The notes under the pieces were generated by a model. It was not told the DNA's origin and ran no database searches. It saw nothing but the letters and a program-made list of their open reading frames with translations. Below are positions 6,411 to 13,589 of a stretch of 22,284 nucleotides of DNA, piece by piece (position 1 is the first letter of the stretch; every line of letters begins with the position of its first letter). A program made the translations under genes and the position numbers. The DNA comes from CACKLF01 sp002725175 (lineage in GTDB: Bacteria > Pseudomonadota > Alphaproteobacteria > Rhodobacterales > Rhodobacteraceae): contig PBQX02000047.1 in assembly GCA_002725175.2 (NCBI GenBank), forward strand, positions 1-22,284. Reading direction: 5' to 3'.

Positions 6411-7733
6411 ATGAAAATAAATCTTCGTTTTTGGGCTTATAGAGTGGAAGATTATATTAGTGATATTATAATTACGTTTCTTAGTTCTCAAGATGATTAT
6501 TTTAATAGTCTATATAGACATGTATATAGAAATAGATTTCTAAATAAGCCATCAATGGAAATAGTTGTAAATAATATTCAGAAAATCCTATATCGACGAT
6601 ATTTAATTAGCAAATTATTTAAACAATATATTTATAAAAAGAGGGGATTAGTTAAAATGAACGATATAGATTTATTAATGGAACCATTGGATGATAATAT
6701 TGATTACCCATATATAATTGAAAACAATAATATTTATAGATTTGGAAAATCCGATGTACGCAATATGATAAATACTAGTATACATAATTGTAGATACCGG
6801 CATCCATCAATTCTACCTATAAAAAATCCATATACAAATTCAATTCTTAATAAAACCCAATTGTATAATTTATATATTAAATCTTATGAAAACCAACAAA
6901 TGCACTGGATTTTAAGAGAATTTGCTAAATTGGATTTTAATACGAACGATTTTAAATCTATCTATTTAAGTTATTTGCAATCAAATGCTTTAAGAGAAGA
7001 TATTATAAATTATTCTGAGAAAGAATTTAGGAGAGAATGTGATTTATGCTTTCGTAAATATGTTATTGGACCATTTTTTTTTAAACATTTTAAATACATA
7101 GGTCTTGATACAATAGATATTAGTATTCTTAGAAAATTCTTTACACAATTTATTATATTTGAATCACAGAGTGAAGATATTTATAGAAGTCCTAATCAAA
7201 AAAGAGGACTGACTAAACACATTAAAAATATTATAAAGTTTTGGGAAATTCATCCTTGGATATATGCAGCGTGTGGGCCTGACTTTTCAACAAAGGATAA
7301 GAATACAAATAATGCAAAGATTACTCTATATTTAAATTCTATTAGTAACCCAGATCAGATGGAATTAGTTTCACCATTTGCGCAGCACGCAGCGCCAGAT
7401 CAGATGGAATCAGTTTCACCATTTAGTGTTAACAGATTTTCAAGTGCATTGAATAGACTTAATAGAATAATGGGCATATCTCGCCAACCATCTATTAGTT
7501 ATCCCAGTTTAACTTCTCGATGGGAAGATAGAGTATCTTCAGGTATGATTTATGATTCTTCTAATAATGAAGAAAGATTTGTTTTTAACGCAGGAGCAAA
7601 TGAAATTGTAAATGATATACGGTTCGTATCAGAAGTTATTAGCGATGAGGCCGAGTTGGCCTCGGACTCGGACTCCGAGTCGGATTCTGATTCTGATTAT
7701 TATGGTGATAATAGTGTTTCAATGGTTGATTAA
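6411..7733 (+). CDS. Uncharacterised giant-virus protein with IKNPYTN motif and acidic Ser/Asp tail
   Basis: The 440-residue protein is basic and Tyr/Ile-rich over its first 300 residues. The stretch from YIIENNNIYRFGKSDVRNMI (101-120) to PIKNPYTNSILNKTQLYNLY (136-155) is a pattern I associate with uncharacterised giant-virus proteins ('Y-x-F ... x-x-x-NPYTN-x-x-x-x-x-x-x-L-x-x-I/L-Y'); its function is unknown. About residues 314-338 contain two copies of a PDQMExVSPF decapeptide. The last 30 residues are almost all acid and serine (SDSDSESDSDSDYYGD), a likely disordered and phosphorylatable tail. It diverges from the HMG-box-like gene across a short AT-rich spacer. The next gene starts 10 bp downstream. 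No enzymatic motif is visible. Confidence 0.85.
   Translation: MKINLRFWAYRVEDYISDIIITFLSSQDDYFNSLYRHVYRNRFLNKPSMEIVVNNIQKILYRRYLISKLFKQYIYKKRGLVKMNDIDLLMEPLDDNIDYPYIIENNNIYRFGKSDVRNMINTSIHNCRYRHPSILPIKNPYTNSILNKTQLYNLYIKSYENQQMHWILREFAKLDFNTNDFKSIYLSYLQSNALREDIINYSEKEFRRECDLCFRKYVIGPFFFKHFKYIGLDTIDISILRKFFTQFIIFESQSEDIYRSPNQKRGLTKHIKNIIKFWEIHPWIYAACGPDFSTKDKNTNNAKITLYLNSISNPDQMELVSPFAQHAAPDQMESVSPFSVNRFSSALNRLNRIMGISRQPSISYPSLTSRWEDRVSSGMIYDSSNNEERFVFNAGANEIVNDIRFVSEVISDEAELASDSDSESDSDSDYYGDNSVSMVD
7350..7424 (+). repeat. Tandem 30 bp direct repeat, 45 bp period
   Basis: Positions 7350-7379 and 7395-7424 are 30-mers that differ at a single base, separated by 15 bp. They encode PDQMELVSPF and PDQMESVSPF in frame within the 440-residue protein. 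The one difference changes Leu to Ser. This looks like a recent slippage or unequal-exchange duplication. Confidence 0.85.
7647..7681 (+). repeat. Two adjacent GC-rich perfect hairpins inside a coding tail
   Basis: GAGGCC-GAGTT-GGCCTC (7647-7663) and GACTCGG-ACT-CCGAGTC (7665-7681) are perfect inverted repeats side by side. They lie in the Glu/Ser/Asp-coding end of the 440-residue gene, about 50 bp before its stop, in otherwise AT-rich DNA. Hairpins mark transcript 3' ends in Mimivirus. Alternatively the symmetry may be a by-product of GAC/GAG/TCG/TCC codon use in an acidic tail. Confidence 0.5.
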
Positions 7734-7743
7734 ATTGCGTATA

Positions 7744-8085
7744 ATGTTTCAATATTTTTTATCTTTTATAATAATGTGTATTGTTAAATTCACATTATCA
7801 AAATACAATAGTAAAGATGATTCTGAGATTGTAAAAACAATAACTGAAAAACTATGTTCATTCCAATTTAGAAGAATAATATCTTTGACTGTTGATTCAC
7901 AGGATTCATGGTTTGAAATTGTAATTGATAATTACAATATAGATGATGATATTATTCAATCACTAATAGCATATCTTAGTTTAAGATTTCAGTCACATGA
8001 TATAGAATTTCATGTTAAAAAAAAACAACAGCAGAGATGGGCATTTCCCAAAATACAAAAAAATGAACTGATTTACAGTTTATAA
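7744..8085 (+). CDS. Small hypothetical protein with N-terminal membrane segment
   Basis: I chose the ATG at 7744, 10 bp after the preceding stop. The longer frame from 7612 would lie inside the previous gene and encode an Arg-rich reading of its acidic tail. The 113-residue product starts MFQYFLSFIIMCIVKFTLSK, a probable signal anchor or signal peptide. A mixed alpha/beta region follows (KDDSEIVKTITEKLCSFQFR, then SWFEIVIDNYNIDDDIIQSL), and it ends basic (KKKQQQRWAFPK). I recognise no family. It sits in a plus-strand run between the IKNPYTN protein and a 57-residue ORF leading to HSP90. The frame is convincing from spacing and codon use; function is unknown. Confidence 0.7.
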   Translation: MFQYFLSFIIMCIVKFTLSKYNSKDDSEIVKTITEKLCSFQFRRIISLTVDSQDSWFEIVIDNYNIDDDIIQSLIAYLSLRFQSHDIEFHVKKKQQQRWAFPKIQKNELIYSL

Positions 8086-8125
8086 AATTAATGTCGATTT
8101 AAGATAATAATTATAGTAATTAATA

Positions 8126-8299
8126 ATGAATGAATTATTAACCAAAATAAGAGATATTAATAAGTTAGGACCATTTCCTTTACAAAGAATATCTAGAGAT
8201 GTGAATACCGGTGAGTATAAATATGCACCACCAAGTATTGAATCACTTCGACGCTACCTTATGCAGCAAATAAGAATGACAAAAAAAAATATAAAGTAA
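8126..8299 (+). CDS. 57-residue hypothetical protein
   Basis: A short frame runs from ATG at 8126 to TAA at 8297-8299, filling most of the space between the 113-residue gene and HSP90. The product begins MNELLTKIRDINKLGPFPLQ, continues RISRDVNTGEYKYAPPSIES and ends in a basic helix LRRYLMQQIRMTKKNIK. The composition is balanced and protein-like, without the Asn/Ile/Lys bias expected of random AT-rich DNA. It is preceded by 40 bp and followed by 25 bp of spacer, like other genes here. No family is recognised. Confidence 0.6.
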   Translation: MNELLTKIRDINKLGPFPLQRISRDVNTGEYKYAPPSIESLRRYLMQQIRMTKKNIK

Positions 8300-8324
8300 T
8301 AGTGAATTAATATTAGTACTAACA

Positions 8325-10541
8325 ATGACCGATGCTAACATAGAAGATGTCGTAATAAATACTGCGAACGCGTCGGATTTGAAAACAAATGCAGAAACAT
8401 TTGCTTTTTCAGCTGATATAAATCAATTATTATCTTTAATAATCAATACATTTTATTCGAATAAGGAGATTTTTTTAAGAGAACTCGTTTCTAATTCTTC
8501 GGATGCTTTAGATAAAATAAGATATCAGTCTCTTACAGATGCCTCTATTTTAGAAAATGAACCGAATTTAGAAATACAAATTATACCTAATAAAACAGAT
8601 AAAACATTAACTATTACTGATACTGGAATAGGAATGACTAAAGAAGATTTGATTAATAATCTCGGAACAATTGCTAAATCTGGAACCAAAGCTTTTATGG
8701 AATCACTTCAATCGGGAGCAGATATTTCTATGATTGGTCAATTTGGTGTTGGTTTTTATTCTGCTTATTTGGTAGCTTCTAAAGTTGTTGTAACTTCAAA
8801 AAATAGTAAAGATGAACAATATACTTGGATTTCAACAGCTGGGGGATCATTTACAATAGAAAAAGATTCAGAAAATTCTGAAAAGTTGACTAGAGGAACT
8901 AAAATGGTATTGCATCTTAAGGATGACATGCACGAATATTTAAACGAGAAGAGACTCACAGATCTTATTAAAAAACATTCAGAATTTGCAAATTTTCCTA
9001 TTAAATTGCATGTAGAAAAAGTTACAGAGAAGGAAGTTACGGATAGTGAAGCGGAAGAAGAGGTTGATGATGATGATGATGATGACGATGCCCCAAAAGT
9101 CGAGGACGTTTCTGAAGAAGAGACAAAAAAAGAGAAAAAAACAAAAAAAATAAAAGAAGTAACACAAGAATGGAAACATTTAAATTCTTTAAAGCCAATT
9201 TGGATGAAAAAGCCAGATGAAGTAACAAATGATGAATATACTTCATTTTATAAATCTCTAACAAATGATTGGGATGGACATTTAGCTGTTAAGCATTTTT
9301 CTGTAGAAGGTCAGTTAGATTTTAAGTCGGTATTATTTGTTCCCAAACGTCCCCCATCAGATATGTTTCAATCGGGAGCTGAAAAAAAATTCAACGCTAT
9401 AAAATTATATGTACGCCGTATATTTATAATGGATAACTGTAAGGAACTAATGCCGGAATATTTAAATTTTGTAAGAGGTATTGTGGATTCTGAAGATTTA
9501 CCTCTAAATATTTCTAGAGAAACATTGCAGCAAAATAAAATTCTTAATGTTATGAAAAAGAATTTGATTAAAAAGTCATTGGAATTATTTAACGAAATAT
9601 GTGAAAATGATGATGAATATAAAACCTTTTATGATGCTTTTGCAAACAATATTAAACATGGTGTATACGAAGATTCAGTTAATAGAGCTAAATTTGCAAA
9701 ATTATTAAGATATTATACATCTAAGTCGGGTGATGTAATGACTTCATTGCATGACTACGTTGGTAGAATGAAAGATGATCAGCCTGGAATTTATTATATA
9801 ACTGGAGAATCTATAGAACACATAGAGAATTCACCGTCATTAGAGACCCTTAAAAGTAAGGGTTATGAAATTGTTTATATGACAAACGCTATAGATGAAT
9901 TTGTTGTACAACAATTAAAAGATTTTGGTGGAAAGAAACTAATTTCAGCTACCAGAGAAGGATTGAAAATTGATGATAGCGAAGAAGACAAGACAAAATT
10001 TGAAGAGGATAAACAAAAAACAGAGAAATTATGTACATTAATTAAAGAAACACTTGGTGACAAAGTTTCAAAAGTTATAGTAAGTCCTAGGCTTACTGAA
10101 TCTGCTTGTGTATTAGTGACACCTCAATANGGAGTTTCGGCTAATATGGAGAGAATTCAAAAGGCTCAAGCGTTTGGGAGAAATGCTGCTTCAACGAAAC
10201 AGCCATCATCTGCTAAAAAAACAATGGAAATTAATCCTAAGAATCCCATTATCTGTAACCTGGTAGAAAGAGTTGAATCTGAAACACCAGATAAAACAGT
10301 TAAAGATCTAATATGGTTACTTTATGATACATCTGTTTTGTATTCGGGATTTTCTCTAGATAAACCGGTTGATTTTGCAAATAGAATTCAGAAGCTTATT
10401 AAATTGGGTCTGTCAATTGATGATGATGATGACAATCCTGATGATGAGATGAGTGATTTACCACCATTAGAAGACGCACTCACCGATGGCGTTCAATTGC
10501 CGGTGGTGGACGAAAACGAATCGATGGAACAAGTTGATTAA
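8325..10541 (+). CDS. HSP90: HSP90 molecular chaperone, eukaryotic cytosolic type
   Basis: The 738-residue protein is a complete HSP90. The N-terminal GHKL ATPase has LRELVSNSSDALDKIRY with the catalytic Glu at about residue 53, DTGIGMT (99-105), GTIAKSGT (114-121) and GQFGVGFYS (138-146). A charged linker with a run of Asp follows at about 246-258. The middle domain carries LPLNISRETLQQNKIL. The C-terminal dimerisation domain ends in MEQVD, one residue off the canonical MEEVD that docks TPR co-chaperones. This end and the acidic linker mark it as cytosolic eukaryotic, not bacterial HtpG or organellar. Codon 602 is TAN: homologues have an aromatic residue here, so Tyr is expected, but TAA or TAG would truncate the protein. 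The following residue pair is GV where GW is usual. HSP90 could support folding of viral proteins or stabilise host clients. Confidence 0.97.
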   Translation: MTDANIEDVVINTANASDLKTNAETFAFSADINQLLSLIINTFYSNKEIFLRELVSNSSDALDKIRYQSLTDASILENEPNLEIQIIPNKTDKTLTITDTGIGMTKEDLINNLGTIAKSGTKAFMESLQSGADISMIGQFGVGFYSAYLVASKVVVTSKNSKDEQYTWISTAGGSFTIEKDSENSEKLTRGTKMVLHLKDDMHEYLNEKRLTDLIKKHSEFANFPIKLHVEKVTEKEVTDSEAEEEVDDDDDDDDAPKVEDVSEEETKKEKKTKKIKEVTQEWKHLNSLKPIWMKKPDEVTNDEYTSFYKSLTNDWDGHLAVKHFSVEGQLDFKSVLFVPKRPPSDMFQSGAEKKFNAIKLYVRRIFIMDNCKELMPEYLNFVRGIVDSEDLPLNISRETLQQNKILNVMKKNLIKKSLELFNEICENDDEYKTFYDAFANNIKHGVYEDSVNRAKFAKLLRYYTSKSGDVMTSLHDYVGRMKDDQPGIYYITGESIEHIENSPSLETLKSKGYEIVYMTNAIDEFVVQQLKDFGGKKLISATREGLKIDDSEEDKTKFEEDKQKTEKLCTLIKETLGDKVSKVIVSPRLTESACVLVTPQXGVSANMERIQKAQAFGRNAASTKQPSSAKKTMEINPKNPIICNLVERVESETPDKTVKDLIWLLYDTSVLYSGFSLDKPVDFANRIQKLIKLGLSIDDDDDNPDDEMSDLPPLEDALTDGVQLPVVDENESMEQVD

Positions 10542-10553
10542 TAATTATTTTAT

Positions 10554-10557
10554 TCTA
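10554..10557 (+). promoter_or_regulatory. TCTA late-type promoter candidate
   Basis: TCTA lies 7 bp before the ATG at 10565, flanked by AT-only sequence (ttattttatTCTAaaatata). TCTA in AT-rich surroundings is the late motif described for Cafeteria roenbergensis virus. The element is short, so chance occurrence is possible; position and flanks are what support it. Confidence 0.3.
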
Positions 10558-10564
10558 AAATATA

Positions 10565-10885
10565 ATGAATATTTTACCCGATGTAATAGTATTATTTTAT
10601 ATGATTTTTGGTATATTTCTATCTTTATTTAAAAAAATACCTCAATGGTATATTGTATTTTTGTATTTTATAGTTTTTAAAATGGTATTCAATTATGATA
10701 AATGTACAATTAGTTATTGGGAATGTAAATTAAGAGGTGTTAAAAAACACAATGGCTACTTATATCAATTTTTGGATAAGTTTATTCGGTTACGAGACAC
10801 ACACTTCAAATATTTTATTATTTTGGTTTTTACACTGAGTATTAGCATTTATTACTTTAATAATGGCGGAAAAATTAGTGTCTAA
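10565..10885 (+). CDS. Small conserved-looking membrane protein
   Basis: The 106-residue protein starts with two hydrophobic segments (about 5-23, IVLFYMIFGIFLSLF, and 28-42, WYIVFLYFIVFKMVF). A Cys-containing soluble stretch follows, NYDKCTISYWECKLRGVKKH, then GYLYQFLDKFIRLRD, and a final membrane helix at about 83-99. The KC-x3-Y-x2-C-K-L-R-G-V-K-K block looks family-specific, and I associate it with small membrane proteins of algal giant viruses, without being able to name a function. Its last 11 bp overlap the 3' end of the convergent GT25 gene. A TCTA late-type motif precedes the start. It may be a virion membrane component. Confidence 0.75.
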   Translation: MNILPDVIVLFYMIFGIFLSLFKKIPQWYIVFLYFIVFKMVFNYDKCTISYWECKLRGVKKHNGYLYQFLDKFIRLRDTHFKYFIILVFTLSISIYYFNNGGKISV

Positions 10886-12227
10886 GGGGTATACCTCTTT
10901 TATCTCTTATATCTGAGTCTCCATTGAGTTCAGACCAACAAAGCAATGGTTGAGAATTTAATATATCAAAATCATTTGTTAAGAGATATTTAATTATAAA
11001 ATGGTCTAGTGGAGGAAGAATGTCCGGATTAAAATTTTCTTCGAACTCTGAACAAAGGTTACGTGCTGCTTGAAGTGATATAATATATGCATGAGCCGTT
11101 CTGTCAAGATCAGCGCCATTTTTTATTGGGTATACATTTTNATGTTTAACAATATTTTCAGATACATTTATAACATCTTTGCTAACATGATTTTTTTTAA
11201 AACGACCACCAATATAACAAACGTGAAAATCCGTTGGTAAATTTTTTAGAAGTTTGTTAAGTTTAAAATTATAATTATCAGTAAACTGAACATCATCTTC
11301 ATAAATAATACAAAATGGAAGTCCTATTTTAGTCATATATTTCCATATTTCATAATGTGATAAAAAGCATCCAATCTCACCCTTACTTAACCTTACTCTG
11401 GGTGCCATCGACGCGATGCGGGTGTCATCACCTTTGCCATCTACTGCTTTTTTTGTATGTAAATCTACTACATCAGTTTCTTTATAATTTAACTTAAATT
11501 TAGCGAGTCTATCGGGTCTTCTTTTTAAATTAATTACAAAACCATGACATTTTTTGAATATAGGCAAATAATCTATTCTTTGTATATCAGTGTTTAGATT
11601 TGAATTTTGTTTAAAAATAGGTGGATCAATACTATATTGCTTAAAATTTGAATTTCTAAAATATATTTCCATGTGAGCATCAATTGCTCCGAGCCCGAAT
11701 TTAATATTAAAATCTAATAACTCTTTTGCACAAGATCCTTTTATTAAATATGATTCTGCTGTAAACATGACAGATGAAGGGAAAGATACTGGTTTCGGGG
11801 CTGCATCTCTGCTCTTAGCGGATCGATTTCGGAAATCTCCATTTAGATATATAATTCCCCAGTCATTTGGAAATGTGAGATTACATATATATTTTATTGG
11901 ATTATCTATGTTTTTTGCAAACATAACATCATCTTCAAAAATAAGGTATATATCATTGTCTGAATAATCAAGTTTTTTATATATATTTAAATGAGATAAA
12001 CAGCAACCAATAACACCAAAANTCTTAGGTTTTTTATTAACAATATTCCACGNGTTTATTGTTGATANCATTTCATCAGTATATTGAATATTTCTACCAT
12101 CAACTGCATCTATNACTTCAAANTTGNTGTTGTCAATGTCTAATTTATTGAGNATATNTTTNTTGAAGTNNAATAGTCTATCNNNCCGNCGNTTTAGATT
12201 TATNAAAAAAGTTTTTTTTATTTCCAT
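10875..12227 (-). CDS. Tandem-domain GT25-family glycosyltransferase
   Basis: The 450-residue protein contains two copies of a family-25 (LPS-type) glycosyltransferase domain. Copy 1 (about 5-215) begins with a partly masked INL..R.DRL motif, then GVIGCCLSHLNIYKKL and IYLIFEDDVMF (EDD at 98-100). Copy 2 (about 225-440) has GFVINLKRRPDRLAKFKL, KGEIGCFLSHYEIWK and FCIIYEDDVQF (EDD at 310-312), then TAHAYIISLQAARNL. Both keep the acidic metal/donor motif, so both may be active. GT25 enzymes include bacterial LPS galactosyltransferases and collagen galactosyltransferases; Mimivirus L230 is a related viral example. Ambiguous bases corrupt the first 60 residues and one later codon, but the frame is intact. 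It diverges from the exostosin-like gene. Confidence 0.88.
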   Translation of the reverse strand: MEIKKTFXINLXXRXDRLXXFXKXXLNKLDIDNXXFEXIDAVDGRNIQYTDEMXSTINXWNIVNKKPKXFGVIGCCLSHLNIYKKLDYSDNDIYLIFEDDVMFAKNIDNPIKYICNLTFPNDWGIIYLNGDFRNRSAKSRDAAPKPVSFPSSVMFTAESYLIKGSCAKELLDFNIKFGLGAIDAHMEIYFRNSNFKQYSIDPPIFKQNSNLNTDIQRIDYLPIFKKCHGFVINLKRRPDRLAKFKLNYKETDVVDLHTKKAVDGKGDDTRIASMAPRVRLSKGEIGCFLSHYEIWKYMTKIGLPFCIIYEDDVQFTDNYNFKLNKLLKNLPTDFHVCYIGGRFKKNHVSKDVINVSENIVKHXNVYPIKNGADLDRTAHAYIISLQAARNLCSEFEENFNPDILPPLDHFIIKYLLTNDFDILNSQPLLCWSELNGDSDIRDKRGIPLRH

Positions 12228-12358
12228 AATAATTAATNTACTACTTNTATTTTTAAATACANTATNANTAAGAAACGAATTNNTATTGGNTTAAACTTAA
12301 NATAAATATTATATATATGAAGTATGTATTCTTATGGTTAAATNNNGATACNNCTTNN
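12022..12358. other. Cluster of ambiguous bases over a divergent promoter and two gene starts
   Basis: More than 30 N calls occur between about 12022 and 12358, against only two elsewhere (10130 and 11143). They cover the 5' ends of both divergent glycosyltransferase genes and the 89 bp between them. Any promoter motif in this spacer is therefore unreadable. The isolated single-base pattern looks like unresolved consensus positions, not a gap. Confidence 0.9.
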
Positions 12359-13273
12359 CTGGGTTCTTGTATAGAATTTGAAATGATAGATGAGTATATA
12401 ACAAGAGGTTGTTTAAATGATGTAATTCATATAGACAATAAGAATATTAATAATTATGATTTGAGAAGTTTAATTGAAAATAACAATTACAGACTGGTAA
12501 TTCTTGCAACAATAAATACTTTGAGAACTTTGAATAGTTTTTTTACAGAAATAAAGAAATTAGATTATTATCCTAAGTTTAATCAATGCATATTAATACA
12601 CTTTGGAGATGAAGGTTTTGATAGACCATGTGATTCCGATAGGAATAAATTATATTCTTTGTTTAAAAATATCATTCGTTTTGGAAATAAAAATTTAAAT
12701 AAGCATTCTAAATCGATACTAGTAGTTCCAATGGGATATATAAGTGGTATGCGCAGCAATACACCCACGCAGACGGCTTCACAACGTAAATATAAATGGG
12801 TATGGTTTGGTCAGATCAAACTTGATAGACAACAAATGATAAATAGTTTAAAATTAATAGAACCTTGTTATTATTATAATTCTGGGGGCTGGGGAGGTTC
12901 AATGAATAATATTGGAAATAATACGAAAAAATTTCTTAGAATAGCAAAATTCGTACCATGTAGTTGTGGAAATGCTCATGTTGAAGGAGCTAGATATGCT
13001 GAGGCATTAGAATCTGGTGCAATACCTTTAATAAAAAAGTACAGAAAAGGTGAATTAAAGGCTTTAAGATTTGGTTTTGATGATTATTATTCGCTTTTGT
13101 TCGAAGATTCTTCATATCCTCTTCCATCATTTTATGAATGGGATGATATGAAAAGTTTTATTGAAAATATATCTGATGATGATTTAGATATTCTTCAAAA
13201 AAAATGCTTAGACTGGTGGATAAAGAAGAAGGATTATTTTGGAAAGAAAATGTGTGACCTTATAAGAAGCTAA
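12317..13273 (+). CDS. Exostosin-like (GT47-type) glycosyltransferase
   Basis: The 318-residue protein has an N-terminal half with CILIHFGDEGFDRP (HFGDE at 95-99), then IIRFGNKN and LVVPMGYISG. The C-terminal donor-binding half has YKWVWFGQIKLDRQQMINSL, later FVPCSCGNAHVEGARYAEAL and ESGAIPLI (to about 239). The HxGDE ... lPlGy ... FxGQ ... R...EALesGaIPvi order is that of exostosin-type transferases, closest to my memory of the RXYLT1/TMEM5 group, which transfers xylose or related sugars. There is no strong membrane anchor at the start, so it may act in the cytosolic virus factory; the first 14 residues contain ambiguous codons. Partnered divergently with the GT25 gene, it likely contributes to the same viral glycan. 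Sugar specificity cannot be read. Confidence 0.82.
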   Translation: MKYVFLWLNXDXXXLGSCIEFEMIDEYITRGCLNDVIHIDNKNINNYDLRSLIENNNYRLVILATINTLRTLNSFFTEIKKLDYYPKFNQCILIHFGDEGFDRPCDSDRNKLYSLFKNIIRFGNKNLNKHSKSILVVPMGYISGMRSNTPTQTASQRKYKWVWFGQIKLDRQQMINSLKLIEPCYYYNSGGWGGSMNNIGNNTKKFLRIAKFVPCSCGNAHVEGARYAEALESGAIPLIKKYRKGELKALRFGFDDYYSLLFEDSSYPLPSFYEWDDMKSFIENISDDDLDILQKKCLDWWIKKKDYFGKKMCDLIRS

Positions 13274-13325
13274 GTTTGGAGATGTATTACAATGATACTA
13301 AAAATAATATGTATTATATAACATA

Positions 13326-13583
13326 ATGGATGCACAAGTCTCTTCATCTTTCATATATGCAGTTCTAGCGGGACTTTTTGCTGTTCTAATATTTATATAC
13401 TATCAAAAAATTAACTTTCCAGAGAAAAAAAGGCATCCTCTATATTACGCAGGTGTTTTCTTTATTGTATCTAATATTATATATAACACAACATCACCAG
13501 AAAGTGTTAATTCACAAATGACTTTAAAAAATGTTTTTAGTCCAGTAGTTTGCGAAATGAAAACGGGTCAACCATCTTTTTAA
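13326..13583 (+). CDS. Small two-helix membrane protein
   Basis: The 85-residue protein has two membrane helices: about 8-26 (SFIYAVLAGLFAVLIFIYY) and about 38-53 (HPLYYAGVFFIVSNIIYN). A short loop (QKINFPEKKRH) separates them, and a polar C-terminus ends in CEMKTGQPSF. Length, topology and compact gene spacing (6 bp to the convergent Kazal-like gene) fit a giant-virus virion membrane protein, but I do not recognise the family. The 52 bp upstream contain only AT-rich DNA with a TATATAA just before the start codon. Confidence 0.75.
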   Translation: MDAQVSSSFIYAVLAGLFAVLIFIYYQKINFPEKKRHPLYYAGVFFIVSNIIYNTTSPESVNSQMTLKNVFSPVVCEMKTGQPSF

Positions 13584-13589
13584 TATATT

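Noticed and set aside
7612..7743. Longer start for the 113-residue protein
   Set aside because: This extension overlaps the acidic tail of the previous gene out of frame and reads as an Arg/Ile shadow; the ATG at 7744 has normal spacing.
9064..9090. GATGATGAT run as a microsatellite
   Set aside because: It encodes the Asp-rich part of the HSP90 charged linker, which is naturally acidic and variable.
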